DNA of 38,888 nt from Bacteroidales bacterium (lineage in GTDB: Bacteria > Bacteroidota > Bacteroidia > Bacteroidales > JAQUTK01). Location: assembly GCA_028709785.1 (NCBI GenBank), contig JAQUTK010000033.1, positions 1 through 38,888 of the forward strand, given 5' to 3'. This document shows, one piece after another, positions 18,279-28,188 of this stretch (within the stretch, counting starts at the first letter, position 1; the number at the start of each line of letters is the position of its first letter). The notes beneath the pieces are model-generated. The model saw nothing but the letters and a program-made list of their open reading frames with translations. It did not search any database and was not told the origin of the DNA. The position numbers and the translations under genes were made by a program.

Positions 18279-18511
18279 ACGTATTCATTTTATTTCTTCA
18301 GGATGCAAATTGACAAAAAATAGTTGGGACGAAGGATATGAATCGTCTAATATTCTGGTAAAATAGTCCAACTCCTCCTCAGTTTCTACATAAAAGTGTA
18401 TGGTTGTATGATTTTGATAGGAGATTGGATTTTACTTCTATCCGATATCAGAGCCATTTGCGTTCTTTGCAGCGACTTTATTTTTTAAATGTTCCACAAA
18501 ACGAACCGAAT

Positions 18512-20950
18512 ATGTATAACAAGTTTCTATTAGTTTGCGGCAGTATCGCAGTCTTGAATATCTTTGCCTGCAAGAGTTCTTACCAACGTGTCGATGCTCC
18601 GATCAAAGAAGTGCCTTTCAATCAGGTCCATCTTAATGATGCATTCTGGTCTCCGCGGATCGAAATCAACCGGACTGTTTCTATTCCCTCCGCCTTCCGC
18701 GAGTGTGAAAAGAACGGCCGTTTTGACAACTTCGCAATCGCTGCGGGTATAATTAAAGGAGAACATAAAGGCGATTTCTCCTTTGACGACACCGATCCTT
18801 ATAAAGTGATCGAAGGCGCATCCTATTCGCTGGCAGTGAAATATGACAAGCAACTGGACATGTATCTGGATAGTGTCATTCACCTCATCGCCGGTGCTCA
18901 GGAACCGGATGGATATCTGACCACTTGCGTGACCAACAAATGTTATCGCCTGTCGGGATGGTGGGGAAGAAGCAAATGGGAGAAAATTAATAGTCACGAA
19001 TTATACAATTGCGGACATCTTTATGAAGCGGCAGTGGCTCATTACCGTGCTACCGGAAAGAGAACACTACTGGATGTGGCGATCAAGAATGCCGACCTTG
19101 TTTGTTCTGTTTTTGGACCGAATGAGGGACAGAAACATGTTCCGTCCGGTCACCCGATTATTGAAATGGCCTTATCCAAATTATACAAAGTGACCGGAGA
19201 TCAGAAATACCTTGCGATGGCAAAGTATTTTGTGGAAGAGACTGGTCGGGGTACCGACGGACATCGGTTGAATGAATACAGCCAGGATCATAAACCCATC
19301 CTGAAACAGGATGAGATTGTCGGACACGCGGTCAGAGCCGGCTATTTATATTCCGGCGTTGCCGATGTTGCCAATTTAACTCAAGACACAGCCTATTTTA
19401 ATGCCCTGACCCGAATATGGGATAACATGGCAGGAAAAAAGCTCTATATTACCGGAGGGATCGGCTCTCGTCCTCAGGGTGAAGGCTTCGGACCCGACTA
19501 TGAATTGAACAATCAGACGGCCTATTGTGAAACGTGCGCTTCGATTGCCAATGTGTATTGGAACCATCGCATGTTTCTTGCCACCGGTGATTCCAAGTAT
19601 GTAGATGTATTGGAAAGAGCTCTTTATAACGGCGTTATTTCCGGAGTATCACTCAGTGGAGATCGTTTCTTTTATGACAACCCACTCGAATCCATGGGAC
19701 AACATGAACGTCAGCGTTGGTTTGGCTGTGCCTGTTGTCCGGGAAATGTAACCCGTTTCATGGCTTCTGTTTCCCATTACATGTATGCGACAAAAGGCAA
19801 TGATATTTTTGTAAACCTGTTTATTCAGGGTAAAGCGGAAATCAAGACAGACAAAAACAACGTGGTGCTTGAGCAGACAACAACTTATCCCTGGGATGGG
19901 GATATACGTATTTCTGTTTCTCCAGAATCCACTCAAAGCTTTGCACTCCGCCTCAGAATTCCCGGCTGGGCCATGAATGCTCCTGTTCCCACCGATCTCT
20001 ATAGCTTTACAAGTCAGGCGCCACAATACACGATTACAGTCAATGGGAAGGAAATGAAACCCGAACTGAAGGAAGGTTATGCCACGATAGAGCGTACATG
20101 GAAGTCAGGTGACAAGGTGGAATTGCATTTCCCTATGGTTGTAAGACGCGTGAAGAGCCATGAGAACGTACTGGATAACCGGGGCAAACTGGCGATCGAA
20201 CGGGGTCCGGTCATGTTCTGTCTGGAAGGAAAAGACCAAGCAGATAGCACTGTCTTCAATAAATATATCCCTGACAATACGGCAATCACTTCGTCGTATG
20301 AACCTGATTTGCTGAATGGAGTTGTTGTTTTAAAAGGTATTGCAAAAGAAGTGGGAAAAGATGGAATCGTTACTGACGTACCGTTCAAAGCGATTCCCTA
20401 TTCCACCTGGAATAACCGTGGTGCTGATCAGATGGCCGTTTGGATTCCAGAAGTTGCTGAAAAGGCACGGCCGACTCCCGAACCGACCATAGCCAGCAAA
20501 GCCCGGACGATGACGATACAGGCTCCCATTCAGAAAGACGCACCGGAATCGGCTTCCGTTGAGAGTTATGCGTGGGGCGTTAATGATCAGTGGGAACCCG
20601 CCAGTTCTTCCGACTTTTCTAAACCTTATCACTACTGGTGGCTCCGATTTGGTTCGCGGGAAACAATCGCTTATGCATTTGATCAGTCCTATACCGTGTC
20701 CAATGTGCAGGTGTATTGGCTTGACTTTGATCATTATGACGGTAACTTCAGAGTGCCGGAGAGCTGGAAGTTGTTTTATAAAGATGAGACCAACAGCTGG
20801 AAGGAAGTGGAAGCTCTTACTTCCTACACTGTGAAAAAAGACTGTTATAACAGTTTGGACTTTAAAGCTGTAAAAACGACAGGTCTCAAGATTGAAGCAA
20901 AGTTGCAAAATGGAGTTTCAGGAGGGGTTCTTGAATGGAAAGTAAAATAG
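18512..20950 (+). CDS. GH127-like beta-L-arabinofuranosidase, lipoprotein
   Basis: An 812-residue DUF1680 protein. The ATG at 18512 is chosen because it opens a lipoprotein signal peptide (MYNKFLLVCGSIAVLNIFAC, lipobox Cys20). The frame is open upstream to 18404, but that part is not signal-like. The zinc-thiolate set is present: Glu340 and Cys342 in AYCETCASIAN, and Cys408-Cys409 in FGCACCPGN. A C-terminal discoidin-like module (about residues 680-812; SKPYHYWWLRFGSRETIAYA to VLEWKVK) matches that of the minus-strand paralogue at 13615. The two have different export routes: this one should be membrane-anchored, the other soluble. A division into surface and periplasmic enzymes, or different linkage preferences, is plausible but unproven. 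It stands 99 bases before the HTCS gene on the same strand. Confidence 0.9.
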   Translation: MYNKFLLVCGSIAVLNIFACKSSYQRVDAPIKEVPFNQVHLNDAFWSPRIEINRTVSIPSAFRECEKNGRFDNFAIAAGIIKGEHKGDFSFDDTDPYKVIEGASYSLAVKYDKQLDMYLDSVIHLIAGAQEPDGYLTTCVTNKCYRLSGWWGRSKWEKINSHELYNCGHLYEAAVAHYRATGKRTLLDVAIKNADLVCSVFGPNEGQKHVPSGHPIIEMALSKLYKVTGDQKYLAMAKYFVEETGRGTDGHRLNEYSQDHKPILKQDEIVGHAVRAGYLYSGVADVANLTQDTAYFNALTRIWDNMAGKKLYITGGIGSRPQGEGFGPDYELNNQTAYCETCASIANVYWNHRMFLATGDSKYVDVLERALYNGVISGVSLSGDRFFYDNPLESMGQHERQRWFGCACCPGNVTRFMASVSHYMYATKGNDIFVNLFIQGKAEIKTDKNNVVLEQTTTYPWDGDIRISVSPESTQSFALRLRIPGWAMNAPVPTDLYSFTSQAPQYTITVNGKEMKPELKEGYATIERTWKSGDKVELHFPMVVRRVKSHENVLDNRGKLAIERGPVMFCLEGKDQADSTVFNKYIPDNTAITSSYEPDLLNGVVVLKGIAKEVGKDGIVTDVPFKAIPYSTWNNRGADQMAVWIPEVAEKARPTPEPTIASKARTMTIQAPIQKDAPESASVESYAWGVNDQWEPASSSDFSKPYHYWWLRFGSRETIAYAFDQSYTVSNVQVYWLDFDHYDGNFRVPESWKLFYKDETNSWKEVEALTSYTVKKDCYNSLDFKAVKTTGLKIEAKLQNGVSGGVLEWKVK

Positions 20951-21011
20951 ATCCTTTTCAGAAGTACCTTCATCTTTAGAACTTGATAAGCCGGATATGC
21001 AAAAATAATTC

Positions 21012-21019
21012 TATTTTTG
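21012..21019 (+). promoter_or_regulatory. -7 box upstream of the HTCS regulator
   Basis: TATTTTTG followed by C is a perfect TAnnTTTG match, 31 bases before the ATG at 21050. It also argues against a start at the in-frame ATG at 21017, which lies inside it. The -33 element is not clear. Confidence 0.55.
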
Positions 21020-21049
21020 CATCCGGTATCCAATGACACAAACGAGTCC

Positions 21050-24000
21050 ATGATTAAAAAACTGCTTTTCCTCTGGCTGTTCATCTGTCTGTCTGTAGCT
21101 CCCTTGTTCTCAGAAACGTTCAGTTTCCGTCATCTCTCTGTAGAAGACGGGCTTTCATCCAATATGGTGCGAACGCTTCTGCAAGACAAGTACGGGTTCA
21201 TATGGATTGGAACGGATATGGGGTTAAACAGATATGACGGCGCGACGATCAAAGTGTACCGATACGATGCTCAGATACCGAATGGATTTATCTCTGCACT
21301 TTACGAAGGAGAAGATGCGATGTGGGTTGGAACAGATCGAGGTCTGTTCCTTTACTCGTATGAAACAGAGTCTTTTTCCCTGTTTCAGAACAAAACCGTG
21401 GATCATGTTGCGATAACGTCTGGAGTGAATAGCATTACCAGGGATAAGGATGGTAACTACTGGGTTGCAACCAATGAGCAGGGCGTTTTTAAATACAATC
21501 CATCGGTTCGTTTATTGGAACAATATACCTTTTCTGTATGGTCTGGTTTAGTATCACAGATCTTTGTAGATAGTGACAACAGAGTATGGGCAATCACAAA
21601 CCAGAATTCCCATTCGATCTATCGGCTCAACAAAGTGAAGAATGAATTCGAATCATTTGAGTTACATGCCGGTTCCGGGGAAGTTGAATGCAAATCTTTA
21701 GTCCTGCTTGAAGACTCCGAAAACTCTTTGTGGTTGGGCAGTTGGGAGAATGGTATTTATAAGATTGACCGGTATAGCGGACAAGTGCAACATTTCCTGC
21801 GACCTTCAGATGGATACAAGACCCTGCATATTCATTCCATGCTTGAATATGCACCGCATAAATTACAGATTGGAACAGACGATGGATTGGGACTTTTTGA
21901 TATGATTTCGGGTAACTATGAGCTGTTTACTGATGAAGAAACCAACCCGAATGCTATTTCAAACCGTTTCGTTTATCCCCTCGTGAAAGATACGGAAGGG
22001 GGAATCTGGGTGGGCACATTTTATGGCGGATTGAATTATATCTCACCTTTTGCAGGTCAGTTTGATTCCTTCTCTCATTCTAATTATTCCAACTCAGTCA
22101 GTGGTAATGTGATCGGGCGTTTCTGTGAAGACACCGAAGGAAATGTGTGGATTGCATCGGATGACGGGGGACTGAACTGCTTCCATCCACAGACCAATCG
22201 TTTTGATCATTACTTGCCGCAACAAGGTAGCAAGAGCTCTATCTCCAACCACAATGTGCATGCACTTTGTCTGGATGGCAATCATCTTTGGGTAGGCACT
22301 TACTCCGGCGGAATTAATGTTTTGAATATTAAAACCGGAACCTTCAAGACGTATACCTTCGATTCGAACAATCCCAAGAGTCCGGATGGTACAAGTGCCT
22401 ATGTGATCTTTAAAGATGCAGAAGAGAATATCTGGGTGACTTCCATGCAAGGTGTCAACCTGTACAACAGGAAAGAAGATAACTTTATCAGAGTCAAGAA
22501 TCTGGGTAGCCTGACCATCGATATCAAACAAGATACAAAAGGCAACATCTGGTTTGCGACGCAGGGTAAAGGCCTTTTCAAATACGATCCCCTTCAGAAG
22601 AAATGGACGAATTATCTGCATGATAAGAGCCCCACTTCCTTAACCAATGACCAGGTCAATAGCATACTGATTGACAAGGAAGGGAAGATCTGGATTGGAA
22701 CAATGAACGGTCTCTGTACCTACAATGCGGATCTCGATCACTTTGAACAGGTGGACCTGGATATCCCCAGTCGCAATATCTCTGCCATTCTTGAAGATGA
22801 GCACGTCTTATGGCTTACGACCTCCAACGGACTTGTTCGCTATGAGCCCGGAACAGGCTGCAAGGTCTTTACAAAAAGTGACGGACTGCTCAGCAATCAG
22901 TTTGTAACGAATGCGGCCATCAAGACCTCCGACGGGAAGATTTATGTAGGTACCGTAAAAGGATTCAATTCTTTTTCTCCCAACAAGATTCACTCCAATA
23001 AAATACCTCCGGCAGTAGTTATTACCGGTCTTGAGATCTTTAACAAGGAAGTAAACATCTCTCAATCCCCTTTGCCTGTTTCACCTCTGGTCATGAAGCA
23101 ACTGACGTTGTCCTACAAAGACGATGTCTTTAGTTTGCGCTACGCAGCATTAAGCTACACCACACCTGAAAAGATTCAATATGCCTATAAACTGGAAGGA
23201 TTTGACAAGGATTGGAATTATGTAGGGATTCAGAACAAGGCCACCTATACCAATATACCTCCCGGAAATTACGTTTTTACCGTCAAGGCATGCAATGGTG
23301 ACGGCGTGTGGAATCAGGTTGGAAGAACTCTCCCGATTGAAATTCTACCTCCGTTTTACCTAACTCCCTTCTTTAAGTTGCTCTATTTGCTTCTGATTAT
23401 CGCGCTCTTTCTGACGGTCATCTATCTGCTTCATAAGAGAACTCAAAAGAAGCACGTGGCTGAGATAAAGAGTCTCCAAGAAAATAAAGAAAAGGAAGTA
23501 CACGAGGCAAAGATTCAGTTCTTTACAACGATAGCGCATGAAATAAGAACACCGGTTTCACTTATTATTGCACCTTTAGAAAAGATTCTGAGTTCGGCAT
23601 CCGCATTACCGGCAGCCATTCGTGATGATTTAAATATGATTGACAGGAATAGCAACAGACTGCTTCTTCTGGTCAATCAACTATTGGATTTCAGAAAGGT
23701 GGAACAAGAGGGAATGAAAATCAGATGTAAAGAACAAGACATAATCCCTCTTCTCAAATCGGTGAGTGAGCGCTTTATCCCTTCTGTATTACATCAGGGA
23801 ATCCGTTTCATAGAAGAATATCCGGAAGATCCTTGCTTTGTCTGTGTGGATGGAGAGGCACTCACCAAAATGGTAAGCAATCTATTGACCAATGCTTCCA
23901 AGTACACAAAAGATGAAATTAAACTGTCGTGCGCTGTGCAGAGCGATTTGCACTCGTTTACAATCAGAGTGACCGACAATGGCGTCGGAATAAGTAAGCA

Positions 24001-25045
24001 GGATCAAAAGAGAATCTTTGAACCCTTTTATCAGAGTGCCGATCATAAATCAGGAACGGGCATTGGATTAAGCATCGTAAAGAGTGTTGTTGAGGCTCAC
24101 AATGGTTTGATCGAAGTGGAGTCTGGATTGGGCAAAGGCACTTCCTTTATTGTTACGTTGCCGATCAGCCAGCCTGAGCGTTGTTTCAATTCAGAAGAAA
24201 TGGAGATGCATGCTGCTCTTCCCGAAGATATATTATCCGATACCCCTGCACTTACCGTCAAAGACAAAATGCCGGTCATGCTTATTGTGGATGATAACGA
24301 GGAGATGTTGACTTTTCTGTCAGACAGCTTTTCGGAGATCTATCAGATTGTGACTGCTCACAATGGAGTGGAGGCGTTGGACAAATTGAAAACAAACAGT
24401 GTTACATTGATTCTTAGCGACTGGATGATGCCTGATATGGATGGCGTCGAACTCTGCAAGTCTGTTCGTTCAGATCAGTTGACCAGTCATATTCCTTTTA
24501 TTTTGCTGACTGCAAAAACCGATATGAGTTCCAAAATAGAAGGTATGGATTGTGGTGCGGATGCCTATATTGAAAAGCCGTTCTCCATTCACTACCTCAA
24601 GGCTTGCATAAAGAATCTGGTGGATCAGCGCAAATTGCTGCGACAGAAGTTCTCAAAGATGCCCATGGTACCTTTAAACAGTATAGCCGGTAATTCTGCG
24701 GACGAGGAGTTCCTGAACCGAATGAATGAGATTATTGAGCAGAACTTTTCCAATCCGGACTTGTCAGTAGACTCTCTTGCCGAGCAACTTTTCATAAGCC
24801 GCTCGGGACTCTTTTCCAAAATCAGGACACTTGCGGAAGTTACTCCAAATGAATTGATCCAACTGGTGCGTTTAAAGAAAGCCGCCTCCATATTACTGGA
24901 AAATAAATACAGGGTCAGTGAAATCTGTTACATGGTTGGTTTTAATAACCCCTCGTATTTCACGAAATGTTTTCAAAAGCAATTTGGTGTAAAGCCAAGT
25001 GAGTATGTTGGCAACGAGATGAACTCCTCCTCATCCGTACGGTAG
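21050..25045 (+). CDS. Hybrid two-component system sensor kinase/response regulator (HTCS)
   Basis: A 1331-residue one-protein sensor and transcription factor. In order it has a signal peptide (1-20), two-component-regulator propeller repeats (about 22-690; DKYGFIWIGTDMGLNRYDG, DKEGKIWIGTMNGLCTYNAD and others), a Y_Y_Y domain (about 695-765), one membrane helix (about 768-797), HisKA with His830 in FFTTIAHEIRTPVSL, and HATPase (NLLTNASKYTKDE, DNGVGISKQDQKRIFEPFYQ, GTGIGLSIVKSVVEAHNG). A receiver follows with Asp1124 in LILSDWMMPDMDG, then an AraC-type HTH pair (about 1223-1325; ISRSGLFSKIRTLAEVTPNE, VSEICYMVGFNNPSYFTKCF). HTCS proteins sense oligosaccharides in the periplasm and switch on polysaccharide-utilisation genes. 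All catalytic residues appear intact. The neighbouring GH127, GH43 and GH154-like genes are the obvious candidate targets. The start at 21050 is chosen for the signal peptide. Confidence 0.95.
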   Translation: MIKKLLFLWLFICLSVAPLFSETFSFRHLSVEDGLSSNMVRTLLQDKYGFIWIGTDMGLNRYDGATIKVYRYDAQIPNGFISALYEGEDAMWVGTDRGLFLYSYETESFSLFQNKTVDHVAITSGVNSITRDKDGNYWVATNEQGVFKYNPSVRLLEQYTFSVWSGLVSQIFVDSDNRVWAITNQNSHSIYRLNKVKNEFESFELHAGSGEVECKSLVLLEDSENSLWLGSWENGIYKIDRYSGQVQHFLRPSDGYKTLHIHSMLEYAPHKLQIGTDDGLGLFDMISGNYELFTDEETNPNAISNRFVYPLVKDTEGGIWVGTFYGGLNYISPFAGQFDSFSHSNYSNSVSGNVIGRFCEDTEGNVWIASDDGGLNCFHPQTNRFDHYLPQQGSKSSISNHNVHALCLDGNHLWVGTYSGGINVLNIKTGTFKTYTFDSNNPKSPDGTSAYVIFKDAEENIWVTSMQGVNLYNRKEDNFIRVKNLGSLTIDIKQDTKGNIWFATQGKGLFKYDPLQKKWTNYLHDKSPTSLTNDQVNSILIDKEGKIWIGTMNGLCTYNADLDHFEQVDLDIPSRNISAILEDEHVLWLTTSNGLVRYEPGTGCKVFTKSDGLLSNQFVTNAAIKTSDGKIYVGTVKGFNSFSPNKIHSNKIPPAVVITGLEIFNKEVNISQSPLPVSPLVMKQLTLSYKDDVFSLRYAALSYTTPEKIQYAYKLEGFDKDWNYVGIQNKATYTNIPPGNYVFTVKACNGDGVWNQVGRTLPIEILPPFYLTPFFKLLYLLLIIALFLTVIYLLHKRTQKKHVAEIKSLQENKEKEVHEAKIQFFTTIAHEIRTPVSLIIAPLEKILSSASALPAAIRDDLNMIDRNSNRLLLLVNQLLDFRKVEQEGMKIRCKEQDIIPLLKSVSERFIPSVLHQGIRFIEEYPEDPCFVCVDGEALTKMVSNLLTNASKYTKDEIKLSCAVQSDLHSFTIRVTDNGVGISKQDQKRIFEPFYQSADHKSGTGIGLSIVKSVVEAHNGLIEVESGLGKGTSFIVTLPISQPERCFNSEEMEMHAALPEDILSDTPALTVKDKMPVMLIVDDNEEMLTFLSDSFSEIYQIVTAHNGVEALDKLKTNSVTLILSDWMMPDMDGVELCKSVRSDQLTSHIPFILLTAKTDMSSKIEGMDCGADAYIEKPFSIHYLKACIKNLVDQRKLLRQKFSKMPMVPLNSIAGNSADEEFLNRMNEIIEQNFSNPDLSVDSLAEQLFISRSGLFSKIRTLAEVTPNELIQLVRLKKAASILLENKYRVSEICYMVGFNNPSYFTKCFQKQFGVKPSEYVGNEMNSSSSVR

Positions 25046-25177
25046 TTACGCAGAAGAACCCCACTTATTTAGAAGCAATCAGCACTACCGGTATGTTTGT
25101 TTAAGTGCTTTGAAAAGATATTTTGTTTATATTATTATTTTTATATCTGAACGGTAATATAACCCAAATAATATTTC

Positions 25178-25185
25178 TATATTTG
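25178..25185 (+). promoter_or_regulatory. -7 box upstream of the BspA-like gene
   Basis: TATATTTG followed by C matches TAnnTTTG perfectly. The start codon is 132 bases further on, which implies a leader of about 125 bases with no ORF of note. No -33 TTTG at normal spacing was found. Confidence 0.5.
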
Positions 25186-25317
25186 CAGAACGTGATTGCA
25201 ACTTCACCTGAAAAGCAGCACCTTTTGATTGCAGCGGATCTAAATGACCCACAGCTGGTTCTTCCCGGAGTCTTTTGAACGTTTTGTAAAGTGAGCTTAA
25301 CTATAAATTATACCGTC

Positions 25318-27789
25318 ATGAAAAAACTACTACTCCTTACTGTTTGTATGTTGTTTGTGCTGGCTGCACAAGCACTGGATTTCCAAGTGAACAATCTGAA
25401 GTACACCACCAATGACGTCGGTGTTACCGTTTCTCTTGATTGGCTTCAAACTCCTCTTTCGGGGAGTGTCGTGATTCCTCCCAGTGTGATCTATGACAGT
25501 ACCACTTATGCGGTTACTGCGATTGGAGATAGCGCTTTTTTGTATTGGAATGAAATGAAATCAATCACTATTCCGGAGAGTGTCACATCCATAGGGCAAT
25601 TTGCTTTTGACGGATGTTCCGGTCTTACTTCTGTCACAATTCCAGCGTCGGTTTCGCGGATTGAACCGAATACGTTTAGTGGTTGCACCGGTCTTACCTC
25701 GTTTATCATTCCGTCGGGTGTTACATCCGTCGAGTCCTCTGCCTTCTCCAACTGTACAGGATTAAAAGAAATTTATGTTCGGAATACAACACCTCCTACG
25801 GTAGATAATACCGGTTTCTTTGATTTTAGCACAGATAAATGTATGTTGTATGTGCCCATTGGATCAAAAGAAGCGTATGCCGCTGCCAATGGATGGAAGG
25901 ACTTCAAGAGCATTGAAGAATCAACCATGGGAGCACCCTTCGGGTTTTCTGTCGGCAACCTGAACTACCTCGTCAATTCGTCCGGTACTTTTGTGACCGT
26001 CAAAGGTACAGTCACGAATCCGGTTGGAGAGGTTGTGATCCCTTCTGCCGTGACCTTTAACGAAAAGAGCTATCCTGTCGTTGCTATCGGCGATTCAGCT
26101 TTCTATGCATGCGATAGCCTGACTTCGATTACATTGCCCGAGAGTGTTACTTTCATTGGAAACTATGCGTTTGAAAAATGCGATACCCTCTCTTCTGTCA
26201 CACTGCCAGAGAGCTTGACCTCGATAGGACTCTCTGCCTTTAGTGATTGTAGTTTGCTGGCATCCATTACACTTCCTAATAGTCTCAATTTGATTCGGGA
26301 GAAAGCGTTTCAAGGATCCGGACTTCTCTCCATTACGCTTCCTGATAGTCTGACTGTGATTGAAAGCTATCTGTTTGCCGATTGCGACAGCCTTGCTTCC
26401 ATTGCTCTCCCCAAAAATATCACAAGTGTAGGATCGTATGCATTTAGCGGATGCGGCGCTCTGGACTCAATAACCTCTGAAGGGATCGTATTTATCGATA
26501 GTTATGCTTTTAGCAATTGTACCGCACTTGCCTCCGTTTCTCTTCCTTCCTCTATCTTAAGTATTAGCTATATGGCCTTTTCCGGTTGCACCGGTTTGCG
26601 GGAGTTTCGTATCGCGAGACTGTCACCTCCTTCAGCGGATTATAATGTGTTTGACCAGGTAGATCGAAGCCAGATCAAATTGTTTGTACCACTCAGTGCA
26701 AGACAATCGTATGTCGGAGAGTCGCCATGGGCAAGTTTTCAGAGCATTGAAGAAACAGACATGGGATTACCCTTTACATTTTCTGTTGACAATATAAAAT
26801 ACACAACCACTTTCGATCGTTTTTCCTTGCATATAACCGGATATGAATCTCAACTTGCCGGGAAAATTAATATTCCTGGCAGTTTATCGTACGGAGGAGA
26901 GCTTTGTGATGTGATAGCCATCCGCGACAGTGCTTTTATGGGATGTAGTACGATTACCTCTGTCGTCATTCCTCCCGGGGTCACAAGTATTGACGAGTTT
27001 GCCTTTGCAGGATGTAGTAACCTTGCTTCAATAACGCTTTTTGAAGGACTTCTAACCATTGGGCAGAATGCTTTTTCAGGTTGCGGCAAACTTACCTCGA
27101 TCACTATTCCGGCGAGTGTCACAGAGATAGGAGATGGTGCATTCGGATATTGCGATTCGTTGACCGAGTTCATAGTAGCAGAAGGCAGTACCTCTTTTGT
27201 CGTTGACGACGGAGTGCTGTTTTCCATTGATATGACACGAATTGTGGCTTGTCCATATAACAAAAAAAATTATATCATCCCTTCTACTGTTACATCCATT
27301 GGAGACATGGCGTTTTTGAATTGCACGGATCTTCTTTCCGTAACGATATCAGAGGGTGTTACAACCATCGGCGACAGTGCTTTCTATACATGCGGCGGTT
27401 TGCAGGAGATTCATATGCAGAATTCAACGCCTCCTTCTGTTGGCAATTTGGGTTTGTATAAAGTCGATAAGAACACGTGTATCTTGTATGTACCTGCCGG
27501 TTCAGGAGAAGCGTATGCCGAAGCTGATCAGTGGAAAGATTTCCAGAATATCATAGAAGTAGTCACATCAGTTCCGCAAAAAGAAGAGCCATCGCTCCTG
27601 ATCAGTAAAGAAGGAGAGGGCATCCGGATCACAGGAGCGGAGCCGGGAGCTACGATTACCGTCTATTCTGTTACCGGTACGCAGTTGCTCACACTGACTG
27701 CCACCGGCAATGAGCAACACATCACGCTTCCTTCACGGGCACTTTACTTTGTGAAGGTGGGCAGTCAGATGATCAAAGTTGTGCTGTAA
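25318..27789 (+). CDS. BspA-like leucine-rich-repeat (LRR_5) surface protein with T9SS-like C-terminal domain
   Basis: An 823-residue secreted protein. The ATG at 25318 gives a good signal peptide (MKKLLLLTVCMLFVLAAQAL). An in-frame ATG at 25291 adds nine polar residues and is less likely. The body is made of LRR_5 repeats of about 23 residues (core SLTSITLPESVTFIGNYAFE), arranged in three blocks. Each block opens with a short strand-rich unit (DFQVNNLKYTT, GFSVGNLNYLV, TFSVDNIKYTT) and ends with an AYAAANGWKDFKSIEE-like segment. The last about 70 residues (GEGIRITGAEPGATITVYSV to QMIKVVL) look like a type IX secretion C-terminal sorting domain. BspA-like proteins act in adhesion or binding in other bacteria; the role here is not known. 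It sits between the HTCS and the GH154-like gene and has its own -7 box. Confidence 0.88.
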   Translation: MKKLLLLTVCMLFVLAAQALDFQVNNLKYTTNDVGVTVSLDWLQTPLSGSVVIPPSVIYDSTTYAVTAIGDSAFLYWNEMKSITIPESVTSIGQFAFDGCSGLTSVTIPASVSRIEPNTFSGCTGLTSFIIPSGVTSVESSAFSNCTGLKEIYVRNTTPPTVDNTGFFDFSTDKCMLYVPIGSKEAYAAANGWKDFKSIEESTMGAPFGFSVGNLNYLVNSSGTFVTVKGTVTNPVGEVVIPSAVTFNEKSYPVVAIGDSAFYACDSLTSITLPESVTFIGNYAFEKCDTLSSVTLPESLTSIGLSAFSDCSLLASITLPNSLNLIREKAFQGSGLLSITLPDSLTVIESYLFADCDSLASIALPKNITSVGSYAFSGCGALDSITSEGIVFIDSYAFSNCTALASVSLPSSILSISYMAFSGCTGLREFRIARLSPPSADYNVFDQVDRSQIKLFVPLSARQSYVGESPWASFQSIEETDMGLPFTFSVDNIKYTTTFDRFSLHITGYESQLAGKINIPGSLSYGGELCDVIAIRDSAFMGCSTITSVVIPPGVTSIDEFAFAGCSNLASITLFEGLLTIGQNAFSGCGKLTSITIPASVTEIGDGAFGYCDSLTEFIVAEGSTSFVVDDGVLFSIDMTRIVACPYNKKNYIIPSTVTSIGDMAFLNCTDLLSVTISEGVTTIGDSAFYTCGGLQEIHMQNSTPPSVGNLGLYKVDKNTCILYVPAGSGEAYAEADQWKDFQNIIEVVTSVPQKEEPSLLISKEGEGIRITGAEPGATITVYSVTGTQLLTLTATGNEQHITLPSRALYFVKVGSQMIKVVL

Positions 27790-27804
27790 ATAATAAATTA
27801 CTTG

Positions 27805-27852
27805 CTTGACAGTTAACAGTTAAGAGTTGACTGTTAACTGTCAACTGTCAAG
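27805..27852. terminator. 48-bp inverted repeat built of GACAGTT-like heptamers (likely bidirectional terminator)
   Basis: The left arm CTTGACAGTTAACAGTTAA matches the reverse complement of the right arm except at one position, with a loop of about 10 bases. It lies between the stop codons of two convergent genes (27789 and 27886). Inside, the motif GACAGTT/AACTGTC recurs, which gives alternative registers of pairing. Similar units are scattered in some Bacteroides genomes (recalled, not checked). Confidence 0.6.
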
Positions 27853-27885
27853 AAGGTAATTGAAGAAAAAGAGGAATTGTCGGAT

Positions 27886-28188
27886 TTATAACAATCGGAA
27901 ATAGACTTCCCGTTTTTTCTCATTGTAGGAAAAACATTTTGGCGCACCAGCTTTTTCCTTATAAGAAGAATCAACTTTCTCAAGTCCGTGATCATCGATA
28001 AAGGCAAAGGAGAGGCTGTCGCCTATTATTCTTCTGTCAATAATTGGATGGCTTTGTGTATAGTCAAGCCTTATGATGGTGGTCTTTCCCGAATAGGTAT
28101 GATTTTTTCCTTCAGAAATCCATTCGATATCCTTATCTATTAATCCTTTTATGTTTTCTACCGTGAGAGGTATAAAGTCATCAGTCAT
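27886..28188 (-). CDS. Small hypothetical protein, 100 residues
   Basis: I do not recognise this family. The protein (starts MTDDFIPLTVENIKGLIDKD) is soluble, with no signal peptide or membrane segment. It has a predicted mix of helix and strands, ending in SYNEKKREVYFRLL. It looks like a real gene: a -7 box (TAACTTTG) lies 24 bases upstream of the start, a stem-loop follows its stop, and no better frame overlaps it. It sits alone on the minus strand between the BspA-like and GH154-like genes, and nothing ties it to carbohydrate use. Confidence 0.7.
   Translation of the reverse strand: MTDDFIPLTVENIKGLIDKDIEWISEGKNHTYSGKTTIIRLDYTQSHPIIDRRIIGDSLSFAFIDDHGLEKVDSSYKEKAGAPKCFSYNEKKREVYFRLL

Noticed and set aside
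18404..18511. N-terminal extension of the second GH127-like protein
   Set aside because: The extension is not signal-like, while the ATG at 18512 opens a clear lipoprotein signal peptide.
25081..25109. AGCACT/AGTGCT inverted repeat after the HTCS gene as a terminator
   Set aside because: Only six pairs with a 17-base loop; too weak to claim.
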